Positions 8,349 through 16,921 of a DNA stretch of 64,000 nucleotides are shown one piece after another; position 1 is the first letter of the stretch, and every line of letters starts with the position of its first letter. Source of the stretch: JBARKJ01 sp049801375 (lineage in GTDB: Bacteria > Nitrospirota > JACRHJ01). The notes beneath the pieces were generated by a model, which was not told the origin of the DNA, made no database searches, and saw only the letters and a list, made by a program, of their open reading frames with translations. The stretch spans positions 1 to 64,000 of the forward strand of contig JBARKJ010000042.1 in assembly GCA_049801375.1 (NCBI GenBank). Direction: 5' to 3'. A program made the position numbers and the translations under genes.

Positions 8349-8861
8349 ATGAAAAAATTGTTCTGTATATTTTTACTGTTGACCCTGCCCGCCTGCGGCT
8401 ATCAGCTCGCCAGGACCGGCACCGTGACCGGAAAGGGCGCCGGAAAATACAGGGTATCCATCCCGATGTTCGTGAACGACTCAGAGTCGCCGCTTGTCGA
8501 GAAGGACGTGACGGAAGCGCTGAAAGAGGAGGTCGCCCTGGACGGGCGCTGGGTCCTGACGGATGGCGGGGACGAGGATATACTCGTTAAAGGCAGGGTG
8601 GTGAAAATAGAATTCGCTCCGCTGTCTTTCGACCCGAACGACAGGGTACTCGAATACCGTCTGAAGATGCACCTGGACGTGAAGGTTTCGGATATTAAAT
8701 CCGGCAAAGTGCTTTGGAAGGAAGATGATTTCGTTTCTTATGCCGATTACCGGGTAACCGTGGACGTAACAAAGAGCAAGATCCGCCGGGAAGAGGCTAT
8801 CAAATACGCCTCACAGAATTTCGCGCAGGAGTTCATAATAAGAGTGCTGGATATTTTCTGA
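8349..8861 (+). CDS. lptE: LPS-assembly lipoprotein LptE family
   Basis: 170 aa outer-membrane lipoprotein. The signal peptide ends in a lipobox LPAC, with the acylated Cys at residue 16 followed by GYQL, typical of LptE. It is expected to plug and assist the LptD barrel that inserts lipopolysaccharide into the outer leaflet. The sequence is divergent, so the call rests on lipobox, CGYQL start, size and its position between leuS and holA. Its TGA shares a base with the holA ATG, indicating translational coupling. Confidence 0.85.
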   Translation: MKKLFCIFLLLTLPACGYQLARTGTVTGKGAGKYRVSIPMFVNDSESPLVEKDVTEALKEEVALDGRWVLTDGGDEDILVKGRVVKIEFAPLSFDPNDRVLEYRLKMHLDVKVSDIKSGKVLWKEDDFVSYADYRVTVDVTKSKIRREEAIKYASQNFAQEFIIRVLDIF

Positions 8862-9808
8862 TGAAGAAACTCACTCACAAGACGCTCTTCGACCAACTGG
8901 AGAAAGGCCCGATTGCCACGGTATACCTCCTTGCGGGGGAGGAGCTTTATTTCGCGGACAGGGCGCTGGAAGCCATCACGGAGAAGGCCCTGGCCGGCGC
9001 TCCCAGGGATTTCAACCTCGATGTCTTCTACGGAAAAGACACGAAAGCGTCAGAGGTCGCGGCGCAGGCGTCCACGCTCCCGATGATGGCCGAGAGGCGT
9101 CTGGTGGTGCTGAAAGAGGCGGATAAACTCCGCGACCTGGGGCCGCTGAAAGAGTATCTCAAATCGCCTTCTCCGGACTGCGTCCTGGCAATGATAGCAA
9201 TGGGCGCGGACCGCTCGAAAGAACGGACTCTCTCGGAGTTAATCCCGGACGATGGCGTCTACGTTCATTTCTGGCGGCCCCGGGATTATGAAATACCGGA
9301 CCTGGTCCAGAGGCTCGTCAGGGCAAACGGTTTCACCATAGACCGGGGCGCGGTTTTATACCTCGCGGAGACCCTTTCCGGCAACCTCGCCCTGATAGAG
9401 GCGGAGCTCAACAAAGTTTTTAATCTCCTTGGCGAAAGACGCCACGTGAAGGAGGAGGACGTTAAAGAGTCGGTGGGGGATTTCGGTCTCCCGGCGGTGT
9501 TCGAATTGGCGGACCGGGCGGCGGCGAAGGATGCGTCGAAAGCGATAGAGACGCTGGAGAAGCTCCTTCGGGACGGCGAGGAGCCGCTGAAGCTTCTGGC
9601 AATACTCGCGGGGCATTGGCGCAAGATGTCGGCGGGCGACGAGGGCGGGTTCAAGGGGCAGAAAACCCCGACGAGGACGATATCGGAAGATGATGCCGTC
9701 CGCGCTTTCAGCTTATTCCAGAAGGCGGACAGGGACCTCAAAGGGTCTCCCGTGCCGCCGAGACTGGTTATTGAACGGCTTGTGCTGGAACTTTCGGGGG
9801 CTGTTTAA
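8861..9808 (+). CDS. holA: DNA polymerase III delta subunit
   Basis: 315 aa clamp-loader subunit that opens the beta clamp during replication. The N-terminal part shows the family pattern YLLAGEELYFADRAL, then a degenerate AAA+ fold without Walker A. FNLDVFYG and a C-terminal helical collar follow, including GNLALIEAELNK. The start overlaps the lptE stop. Its TAA shares the palindrome TTAA with the stop of convergent rpsT, leaving no intergenic space. Confidence 0.93.
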   Translation: MKKLTHKTLFDQLEKGPIATVYLLAGEELYFADRALEAITEKALAGAPRDFNLDVFYGKDTKASEVAAQASTLPMMAERRLVVLKEADKLRDLGPLKEYLKSPSPDCVLAMIAMGADRSKERTLSELIPDDGVYVHFWRPRDYEIPDLVQRLVRANGFTIDRGAVLYLAETLSGNLALIEAELNKVFNLLGERRHVKEEDVKESVGDFGLPAVFELADRAAAKDASKAIETLEKLLRDGEEPLKLLAILAGHWRKMSAGDEGGFKGQKTPTRTISEDDAVRAFSLFQKADRDLKGSPVPPRLVIERLVLELSGAV

Positions 9809-10077
9809 GCCCCCTGAGTGGCGGATTTGTGAAGCTTTTTAGAAAGGCGTGAAATTTTGCGAGACGCGGCGTTTTTGTGGATTATGCCTTTTGAAGCGGC
9901 CTTCGCTATGGCCGGTACTGCCGAAGCCAATAGCTCCTTCGCGGTCTCCGGGTCCTTCGCCACAGCCGTGTTAAAGCTCTTTACGATTGTTCTGAGCGCC
10001 GCTTTCGCCTGGCGGTTCCTCTCCCTGCGGACGAGAGATTGTTTGTTCCTTTTCAGGGCTGACTTATGGTTTGCCAA
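9805..10077 (-). CDS. rpsT: 30S ribosomal protein S20
   Basis: 90 aa, strongly basic helical protein that binds 16S rRNA early in 30S assembly. The start ANHKSALKRNKQS and the RRERNRQAKAALRT segment are typical. The start codon is TTG at 10077, with GGAGG 7 bases upstream. UUG starts are known for rpsT in other bacteria and limit its translation. It is convergent with holA with a 4-base overlap and divergent from the kinase at 10153. Confidence 0.96.
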   Translation of the reverse strand: MANHKSALKRNKQSLVRRERNRQAKAALRTIVKSFNTAVAKDPETAKELLASAVPAIAKAASKGIIHKNAASRKISRLSKKLHKSATQGA

Positions 10078-10113
10078 ATCCGACCTCCTTGGTGTTTTTA
10101 AACGAAGTTAAAT

Positions 10114-10142
10114 TATTTAACACAACGCGCATTCCAAGTCAA
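10114..10142 (-). promoter_or_regulatory. Sigma-70 promoter of rpsT
   Basis: TTGACT (10137-10142), 17-base spacer and TAAATA (10114-10119) on the minus strand, about 37 bases before the start codon. Confidence 0.7.
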
Positions 10143-10152
10143 GGATTAATTT

Positions 10153-12030
10153 ATGCCAGTCAAAGTACGAACGAGCCTTAAGACCAAGCTTTTCCTGATA
10201 TTCTTCGTGATGGACCTCTCGGTTATCCTGCTGCTTGGTTTCGTCTCATACCAGTCGAAGAAGGATGCGCTGAAGCGCCAGACCGAAAACAGCCTTTCCA
10301 TTATGGCTTCGGAGCTCGCTGACAAAGTGGACCGCTACCTGGCGGATAAGTTCGACGATACCCGCGCGCTCGCACTGCACTACTCGCTCCACGGGCTGAA
10401 GACCACCACAAGCAGCCAGAATTCCATACTTTCCGAATACATGAAGATATATCCTTATTACGACCATATAAGCATTATAAACGTCGAGGACATAAAAAAA
10501 CCTGAAAAAACAGGCAATAAAAACTACAGTAACACCTGGTATCTCCCGGCCTTGAACGGCCAGATAACGTCATCGGACATGTATATATCCCCCTTAACTG
10601 ACAAACCTACCATGTCTTTTGCAGCCCCCATTTACGATAAGCAAGGAAAGCTTGTCAGTATCATCACGACGAACCTGAAACTGGAATATATATGGGATAT
10701 GCTGAATGCGGTGGCGGAGGAGAATAAGGCTTCAGGGCATACCGGTTATGCCTTCCTCCTGAACAAAGATGGCCTCTTTATCGCGCACCCACAAGACGAA
10801 ATCCTTCGTCCGCACCCGCAGCCCATGCCTCCGGATATGAAGAATATGGTCCAGGCTATGACAAGCGGGAAGAGTGGCACGGCTTATTATTCCTCCAGAA
10901 AAGGCGTCAGGAAACTGGCCGGTTTCGCGCCGCTCAAGGGCTTCGGGGAATACAAGGGGCATGGCTGGTCCGTGGGAGTCAATGAAAATTATTCGGAACT
11001 GCAGGACCCGATGAACCGTCTGCTCAAGATATATTTCATGCTTTTCGTCATTACGGCTTTCGGCGCGTTCGTAGTTTCCAGATATCTTGCCGGGTATATA
11101 GTAAAACCTGTCAACGAGCTGAGAGAAGGCGCGGCCAAAATAGGAGCAGGCGATTTCGCCTTGAGGATTCCCCATAAACACGAGGACGAGATAGGAGAAC
11201 TGGCGAACTCGTTCAACAGCATGGCCAACGCCCTCCAGGAAAGGGACGTGAAAATAAACGAGTACAACGACTATTTAAAAGACGCCAATTACCAACTCGA
11301 AAGGACGAACGATGAACTCGTCCGGCTGGAGAAGGAAAAAGCGGATTTTAACGCCATGATAACGCACGATATAAAGTCGCCGCTTTCCACCATCCTTACG
11401 TATGCGGAAATGATCGGCGAGGGCACCCTTACCGGAGAAGAAGAGCTGCATAAGGCCATGTCGAGCGTGTATGCGAGCGGCAAAAAGATTTTAAACCTCG
11501 TTGATAACTTCCTGGTCTCGTCCGCAATCGAAGCCGGAAAGCTGAAGCTTAACGTCCAACCTGTCAGCATAAATGAACTTATTGAGGATTCCATGACTTT
11601 CTTCATCCCCCAGGCGGAGAAGAAGAACGTAAAGATCTCTTTCCTGAGAGGGACGGGCCTCCCGCGCATCATGGCGGACAAGGTGCAGCTCGACCGGGTG
11701 ATAGGAAATATATTGGGCAACGCGCTGAAGTATATTCCTTCCGGGTCGTCGGTTACGGTCTCGACAACGGCCGTGGAGGACGGGATCGAGATAACCATCT
11801 CCGATACCGGCAAGGGGATACCGGAAAAAGATGTCGATTCCATGTTCCAGAAATTCCGCCGCTCAAGCGCAACAGGGAAAATAGAGGGCATGGGCCTCGG
11901 CCTTTATATCGCCAAGGCCGTCACCGAAGCGCACGGCGGAAGCATCTCTCTGACGAGCCGCGTGGGCGAAGGCACCACCTTCTCCATCCGCCTCCCGGCA
12001 ATGACCCGGCTAAGCGGCCCCACTTCATGA
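10153..12030 (+). CDS. Sensor histidine kinase with extracytoplasmic Cache-type domain
   Basis: 625 aa inner-membrane kinase. TM1 is about 12-33. A long periplasmic region (about 35-290) has dCache-like features, including WYLPALNGQITSSDMYISP and SFAAPIYDKQGKLV. TM2 is about 298-320, then HAMP. The HisKA box is MITHDIKSPLS, with His about 405. The ATPase domain has N box (NILGNALKY), DTGKGIP and GMGLGLYIAKA. Small-molecule sensing is the family's usual role; the ligand is unknown. No regulator gene is adjacent. Its last 4 bases overlap the murJ start (ATGA). AAGGA lies 7 bases before ATG. Confidence 0.92.
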   Translation: MPVKVRTSLKTKLFLIFFVMDLSVILLLGFVSYQSKKDALKRQTENSLSIMASELADKVDRYLADKFDDTRALALHYSLHGLKTTTSSQNSILSEYMKIYPYYDHISIINVEDIKKPEKTGNKNYSNTWYLPALNGQITSSDMYISPLTDKPTMSFAAPIYDKQGKLVSIITTNLKLEYIWDMLNAVAEENKASGHTGYAFLLNKDGLFIAHPQDEILRPHPQPMPPDMKNMVQAMTSGKSGTAYYSSRKGVRKLAGFAPLKGFGEYKGHGWSVGVNENYSELQDPMNRLLKIYFMLFVITAFGAFVVSRYLAGYIVKPVNELREGAAKIGAGDFALRIPHKHEDEIGELANSFNSMANALQERDVKINEYNDYLKDANYQLERTNDELVRLEKEKADFNAMITHDIKSPLSTILTYAEMIGEGTLTGEEELHKAMSSVYASGKKILNLVDNFLVSSAIEAGKLKLNVQPVSINELIEDSMTFFIPQAEKKNVKISFLRGTGLPRIMADKVQLDRVIGNILGNALKYIPSGSSVTVSTTAVEDGIEITISDTGKGIPEKDVDSMFQKFRRSSATGKIEGMGLGLYIAKAVTEAHGGSISLTSRVGEGTTFSIRLPAMTRLSGPTS

Positions 12031-13595
12031 GTGAACAGGCTAGCGTAACCCGCGCCGCCTGGTCGATAAGCCTGGTGACGGCCATCTCGCGCGTTCTTGG
12101 TTTCTTGCGAGTCATGGTAATCGCCAGGATATTCGGCGCAGGGATGGTGGCAGACGCCTTTTTCCAGGCATTCAGGATAAGCAACATCCTCCGTGAAGTG
12201 CTGGCGGAAGGGTCGATGTCCGCGGCCTTTATCCCGGTCTTTACGGAATACTTCCACACCAAATCAAAAGAGGAAGCCAGAGAACTGGCAAGCTCCATCT
12301 TCTATATCCTGCTTTTCATCTGTATAGGTGTGGTAACGCTTGGCATAATCTTTTCACCGGCGATCGTAAACGCCATCGCGCATGGCTTTGTCAGATACCC
12401 TGAAAAGTTCGCGCTGACCGTAAAGCTCACCAGGATAATGTTCCCGTATGTCATGTTCATCGGCCTAGCCGCGGTCACGATGGGCATGCTTAACTCCCTT
12501 GGCTCATTTACCGTACCCGCGCTCTCTCCGGTGATGCTGAATCTCTCTATGATCGGGTTTGCGCTTTATGTATCCCCTCATATGCAGACGCCTATAGTCG
12601 GACTGGCGCTGGGGGTGGTGTTCGGGGGGCTTTTGCAGCTGCTTATCCAGCTCCCGCCGCTTAAGAAAAAGGGGATGGGTTTTCTCTTCATGATGAGGCC
12701 GCGCGACCCAGGCGTCAAGAAGGTCGGCCGGCTCACAATTCCGGTCATCGGCAGCCAGGCCTCTACCCAGATAAACATGTTCATAAGCAGCCTGATTGCG
12801 ACCTTCCTGCCCGAGGGCAGCGTCTCATATCTATTTTACGCAACTACCCTCTTCCAGTTCCCGCACGGAATTTTCGGGGTTTCAATTACCACGGCTGTCC
12901 TGCCCAGCATGTCGCGCCAGGCCGCCGTGGGCGATTATGACGGCCTGAAAGAGACACTCTCTTTCGGGCTTCGATACATTCTGTTCATTATGGTCCCTTC
13001 AATGGTCGGCCTCGTCGTGCTGAGCGTCCCGATAACCAGCCTTCTTTTCCAAAGGGGCACGTTCACTTATGCGGCTACCGTAAATACCGCCTACGCGCTC
13101 CAATTCTATAGCCTGGGCCTTTGGGCTTACTCCTGGGTCAGGGTTATAAACGCCGCCTTTTATTCGCTGCACGATACCAGGACACCGGTAATGGGGGCGT
13201 TCCTCGCGGTAGCGGTCAACGCAACGTTAAGCCTTATCTTGATGGGCCCGCTGAAACACGGCGGCCTGGCGCTCGCCACCGCGATTGCTTCGATGGTAAA
13301 CATGTCGCTGCTTCTATTCCTTTTCAGGAGAAGGATGGGAAGGATTGGGGCGAAAAAGATTTTGATATCGGCTGTAAAAATCGTCCTGGCCGCCGCCGTG
13401 ATGGGCGTCGTATGTTATCTTATAGGCAGGGGCGATTTATGGGCCTTAAGCGGCCATACTATCAGGAAGGGCGCGATAGTCGGCGCGGCAATAATCTCCG
13501 GCTTTGCCGTCTATTGCCTCATACTCTACTTTCTCAAAAGCGAAGAGTTGTCATTCATAATCAACACGTTAAGGCGAAAGGTGCTTCATAAATGA
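12027..13595 (+). CDS. murJ: Lipid II flippase MurJ (MviN)
   Basis: 522 aa polytopic inner-membrane protein with about 14 predicted membrane helices. It moves lipid II across the membrane for peptidoglycan synthesis. The family start is clear (ISRVLGFLRVMVIARIFGAG, ADAFFQAFRI, RREVLAEGSMSAAFIPVF-like region). The arginines of the central cavity in the first helices are present. It is coupled by 4-base overlaps to the kinase upstream and the metallohydrolase downstream. Confidence 0.96.
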   Translation: MSEQASVTRAAWSISLVTAISRVLGFLRVMVIARIFGAGMVADAFFQAFRISNILREVLAEGSMSAAFIPVFTEYFHTKSKEEARELASSIFYILLFICIGVVTLGIIFSPAIVNAIAHGFVRYPEKFALTVKLTRIMFPYVMFIGLAAVTMGMLNSLGSFTVPALSPVMLNLSMIGFALYVSPHMQTPIVGLALGVVFGGLLQLLIQLPPLKKKGMGFLFMMRPRDPGVKKVGRLTIPVIGSQASTQINMFISSLIATFLPEGSVSYLFYATTLFQFPHGIFGVSITTAVLPSMSRQAAVGDYDGLKETLSFGLRYILFIMVPSMVGLVVLSVPITSLLFQRGTFTYAATVNTAYALQFYSLGLWAYSWVRVINAAFYSLHDTRTPVMGAFLAVAVNATLSLILMGPLKHGGLALATAIASMVNMSLLLFLFRRRMGRIGAKKILISAVKIVLAAAVMGVVCYLIGRGDLWALSGHTIRKGAIVGAAIISGFAVYCLILYFLKSEELSFIINTLRRKVLHK

Positions 13596-14218
13596 TCCTT
13601 GAAACCATCGCGGTGGGTGCGCTCGCGGTAAATTGCTATATCGTCGGCTCCGAGGCGGCTCACGAGGCCGCGGTGATAGACCCGGGCGACGACGCGGCGA
13701 GAATAACCTCTGTCCTGCACCGGCGGGGTCTGAACCTGAAATATATAATTTTAACCCACGCGCATTTCGACCATGCTGGCGCGGCAAAGGAACTCTTTGA
13801 GAAGACCTTTGCTTCGGTCATGGTGCACGAGAAGGACGCGGCCCTTCTGAAAAATATTTCCGTTCAGGCCGCGCTTTTCGGGATGAATGTGGACGAGCCT
13901 CCGAGGCCGGACATTTTTCTGAAAGGCGGGGATAAAATAGAAGTCGGGGATGTCGAGATGGAGGTAATCGAGACTCCGGGGCATACTCCCGGAGGCATCA
14001 GCCTATACATAAAAAAGGCGCACGTAGTCTTCACCGGCGACACACTATTCTGGGGCTCGATAGGCAGGACGGACCTTCCCGGCGGGGACTACAACACAAT
14101 TATTCATTCGCTGAAGGACAAGCTCGGCAATCTTCCGGATGATACGAAGGTTTATCCCGGACACGGCGACGACACTACGATAGGCTTCGAAAAGAAGCAG
14201 AACCCGTACTTCGAATAA
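13592..14218 (+). CDS. MBL-fold metallohydrolase (glyoxalase II-like)
   Basis: 208 aa cytoplasmic enzyme of the metallo-beta-lactamase superfamily. The metal motif THAHFDH lies at residues 55-61, with further ligands in TPGHTPGG, FTGDTLF and VYPGHGDDT. This is a full set for a binuclear centre. The compact form resembles YcbL-type hydrolases acting on S-lactoylglutathione or other thioesters; the substrate cannot be read. The start overlaps murJ by 4 bases, so it belongs to that operon. Confidence 0.9.
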   Translation: MILETIAVGALAVNCYIVGSEAAHEAAVIDPGDDAARITSVLHRRGLNLKYIILTHAHFDHAGAAKELFEKTFASVMVHEKDAALLKNISVQAALFGMNVDEPPRPDIFLKGGDKIEVGDVEMEVIETPGHTPGGISLYIKKAHVVFTGDTLFWGSIGRTDLPGGDYNTIIHSLKDKLGNLPDDTKVYPGHGDDTTIGFEKKQNPYFE

Positions 14219-14225
14219 TTTTTTT

Positions 14226-15047
14226 TCAGGCCTTCGGGAGTCGGTGTCCTGCTTTTATAATCCCCGCCTTCAACTCCCGCGCGAATTTTCCGGCTTCCCT
14301 CACCGCTTCTTCGGGGCTGGCCGCCTTCTCTATTTTTCCCACTATGGCGCTGCCGACGATTACGCCGTCGGCAATTTTAGCCATCTCGCCAGCCTGCTCC
14401 GGGTTCGAGATGCCGAAACCCACGCAGACTGGTTTTTTGCTCATCCGCTTAATCTTCCTGACCGCTTTATCGATGCCCGTTGACATGCTCGCGCGGGCCC
14501 CGGTCACACCGGTGAGCGAGACGTAATAAATAAACCCGCCGCCGCTTTTGGCTACTATGTTTATCCTGTCGTCGTCCGACGTCGGCGCGAGAAGGAATAT
14601 AAGGTCCAGCCCCCGGCTCTCGCAATGTCCCGATAGTGCGGAAGCTTCTTCCGGCGGCAGGTCCGGCACGATGAACCCGTCCACACCAGCCCTCATAGCG
14701 TCTTCCGCGAATTTTTCCTCGCCGTATTTATGGACGAGGTTGTAATACAGCATCAGGATGACCGGGATTTCGGAGGATTTCCGGAGTTCCTTTACCAGCG
14801 CGAATGTTTTTCTTAAATTCACTTTCTGTTTGAGCGCGCGTATTGCCGCGCGCTGAATTGTCGGACCGTCCGCGAGCGGGTCGGAAAAAGGGACGCCGAG
14901 CTCGACTATGTCCGCGCCGGATTTCTCCAGTTCCAGTACTATCCGGGCCGTAGTCCCTAAGTCCGGGTCCCCCGCCATGACGTACGGGATGAATGCGGCC
15001 TGTCTTTTTTCTTTCAGTTCGGTAAGCTTATTTTCTATGCGGGACAT
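14226..15047 (-). CDS. trpA: Tryptophan synthase alpha chain
   Basis: 273 aa TIM barrel that cleaves indole-3-glycerol phosphate to indole and glyceraldehyde phosphate. Catalytic Glu (ELGVPFSDP) and Asp (LADGPTIQ) are present, and GFGISNPEQ forms the phosphate site. The start shares one base with the trpB stop, the usual coupling. It is the last gene of the trp operon. No clear terminator was seen in the 7-base gap to the convergent metallohydrolase. Confidence 0.97.
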   Translation of the reverse strand: MSRIENKLTELKEKRQAAFIPYVMAGDPDLGTTARIVLELEKSGADIVELGVPFSDPLADGPTIQRAAIRALKQKVNLRKTFALVKELRKSSEIPVILMLYYNLVHKYGEEKFAEDAMRAGVDGFIVPDLPPEEASALSGHCESRGLDLIFLLAPTSDDDRINIVAKSGGGFIYYVSLTGVTGARASMSTGIDKAVRKIKRMSKKPVCVGFGISNPEQAGEMAKIADGVIVGSAIVGKIEKAASPEEAVREAGKFARELKAGIIKAGHRLPKA

Positions 15048-16231
15048 TACAGACTGACCCCCCTCATCTCCGCGACCTGGTTCACGTCTTTGTCACCCCG
15101 GCCAGACAGGTTCACGATTAGAACCTGACTCTTCTTCATCCTGGGCGCGCGCTTCACCGCTTCCGCAACCGCATGAGAGGATTCCAGCGCCGGTATTATC
15201 CCTTCCGTCTGCGAGAGCAGGTCGAAGGCGGCCAGGGCTTCATCGTCCGTGGCATAGGTATATTCAATCCTGCCCTTGTCGCGATAGAAGCTGTGCTCCG
15301 GGCCTACGGATGCGTAGTCCAGCCCCGCGGATACCGAATGCGTCTCCAGTATCTGGCCTTCGTCGTCCTGCAGAAGCCAGCTCTTCGTGCCTTGCAGCAC
15401 GCCAAGAGAGCCACCCGCGTACCGGGCGGCGTGTTTTCCTGATTTTATGCCTTTGCCGCCCGCCTCGACGCCGACCATTTTGATATCGTCTTTCAGGAAG
15501 CGGAAGAAAAGCCCCATCGCGTTGCTCCCGCCGCCCACGCATGCGATAAGCACGTCCGGCAGTTTCCCCTCGACCTTCAATATCTGCGCCCTCGCCTCTT
15601 TCCCGATGACGGACTGGAAATCGCGCACCATTACCGGGTACGGGTGCGGGCCGAATACCGTGCCCATGATGTAATGCGTGGTGCGGACGTTTGTCGTCCA
15701 GTCCCTGAGCGCCTCGGAGATAGCGTCCTTGAGCGTCTTGCTGCCCAGGTCCACGGGTACGACCTCCGCTCCCAGGAGCTTCATCCGGAATACGTTCAAC
15801 GCCTGTCGCCGTATGTCTTCCGTGCCCATATAAACTTCGCACTTAAGGCCCAGAAGAGCCGCCGCCGTAGCCGTAGCCACTCCATGCTGTCCGGCGCCGG
15901 TCTCCGCAATCACGCGCTTCTTTCCGATGCGTACCGCGAGGAGCGCCTGGCCTAGCGCGTTGTTTATCTTATGCGCCCCGGTATGCGCGAGGTCTTCGCG
16001 CTTCAGGTATATCTTCGCCCCGCCGAGCTTTTTCGTGAGGCGCGCGCAATAAAAAAGAGGCGTCGGCCTTCCGACGTAATTGGCGAGGTAGTAATCAAGC
16101 TCCCTCTTGAAGGCCGGGTCCCTCGCAGCCTTGTTGTATTCTTTTTCCAGCTCTAACAGCGCGGGCATAAGCGTCTCCGGCACGTACCTCCCGCCGTATG
16201 GCCCGAAGTGCCCGCTTTTATCTGGCAGCAT
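15047..16231 (-). CDS. trpB: Tryptophan synthase beta chain (TrpB1 type)
   Basis: 394 aa PLP enzyme joining indole and serine to make tryptophan. The PLP lysine is K88 in AHTGAHKINN, and the phosphate cup is GGGSNAMG. It partners the alpha chain encoded next. This is the second TrpB-like gene in the operon; the other, at 16922, is the stand-alone type. Between this gene and trpF lies a perfect 24-base palindrome. Confidence 0.97.
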   Translation of the reverse strand: MLPDKSGHFGPYGGRYVPETLMPALLELEKEYNKAARDPAFKRELDYYLANYVGRPTPLFYCARLTKKLGGAKIYLKREDLAHTGAHKINNALGQALLAVRIGKKRVIAETGAGQHGVATATAAALLGLKCEVYMGTEDIRRQALNVFRMKLLGAEVVPVDLGSKTLKDAISEALRDWTTNVRTTHYIMGTVFGPHPYPVMVRDFQSVIGKEARAQILKVEGKLPDVLIACVGGGSNAMGLFFRFLKDDIKMVGVEAGGKGIKSGKHAARYAGGSLGVLQGTKSWLLQDDEGQILETHSVSAGLDYASVGPEHSFYRDKGRIEYTYATDDEALAAFDLLSQTEGIIPALESSHAVAEAVKRAPRMKKSQVLIVNLSGRGDKDVNQVAEMRGVSL

Positions 16232-16263
16232 CTTGACGACCTTCTTTCATAACGCCCCCTGCA

Positions 16264-16287
16264 CCCCCTCTTAATCTTAAGAGGGGG
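16264..16287. repeat. 24-base palindrome CCCCCTCTTAA-TC-TTAAGAGGGGG
   Basis: Perfect 11-base arms with a 2-base centre in the 72-base gap between trpF and trpB. It would form a very stable hairpin in the trp mRNA. It has no T-run, so is not an obvious terminator. Short palindromes of this kind are often dispersed repeats or mRNA-stability elements; only this copy was seen here. Confidence 0.7.
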
Positions 16288-16303
16288 AACAAGGAATAAG
16301 AAT

Positions 16304-16921
16304 TTATGATGCGGCCCTTGCCGCCAATATAAATTTCCGGACTGCCTCCGAGTCCTTCTTCCCTTTACTTGCCTCGACGCCTGAAGACACGTCCACCGCG
16401 TACGGCCCTACTTTCCGGACGGCCTCGGCAACGTTTTCCGGCGTCAGTCCGCCCGCGAGTATTATCCTGCCGAAAGGTTTCGCGGCAACGGCTATTTCCC
16501 AGTTGAAGGCGACGCCCGTACCGCCCATCTCCTTCTCGGAATAAGTATCCAGCAGAAATGCCGCGGTGTCCTGATAAACCTTCAGCGCGTCCAGGCTCTC
16601 CATCCCCCGGATTTTGAAAGCCTTGAGAGAGGGCATCCCGAAGGAAGAGCAGTACTCCGGGCCTTCGGAGCCGTGGAACTGTAGAATCCCCACGCCGCTT
16701 TCATTGACGGCATGCTTTACGAAGTTTTCTTCCGCGTCGGCAAAGACGCCGACGGTAGAAATAAACGGCGGCAGGACGTCTATTATCTCTCCAGCCTTGA
16801 CTGGATCAATGTATCTCGGACTTTCACTAAAGAAAACGAACCCCAGAGCGTCCGCACCGCACTCGGCGGCGAACAGCGCGTCTTCAAGGTTCGTGATGCC
16901 GCATATTTTTACTTTAGTCAT
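16304..16921 (-). CDS. trpF: Phosphoribosylanthranilate isomerase
   Basis: 205 aa TIM barrel performing the Amadori rearrangement in tryptophan synthesis. The catalytic Cys lies in KICGITNLEDA and the Asp in PYAVDVSSGVE. LAGGLTPENV forms part of the phosphate site. The start is one base from the end of the TrpB2 gene. Confidence 0.96.
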   Translation of the reverse strand: MTKVKICGITNLEDALFAAECGADALGFVFFSESPRYIDPVKAGEIIDVLPPFISTVGVFADAEENFVKHAVNESGVGILQFHGSEGPEYCSSFGMPSLKAFKIRGMESLDALKVYQDTAAFLLDTYSEKEMGGTGVAFNWEIAVAAKPFGRIILAGGLTPENVAEAVRKVGPYAVDVSSGVEASKGKKDSEAVRKFILAARAAS

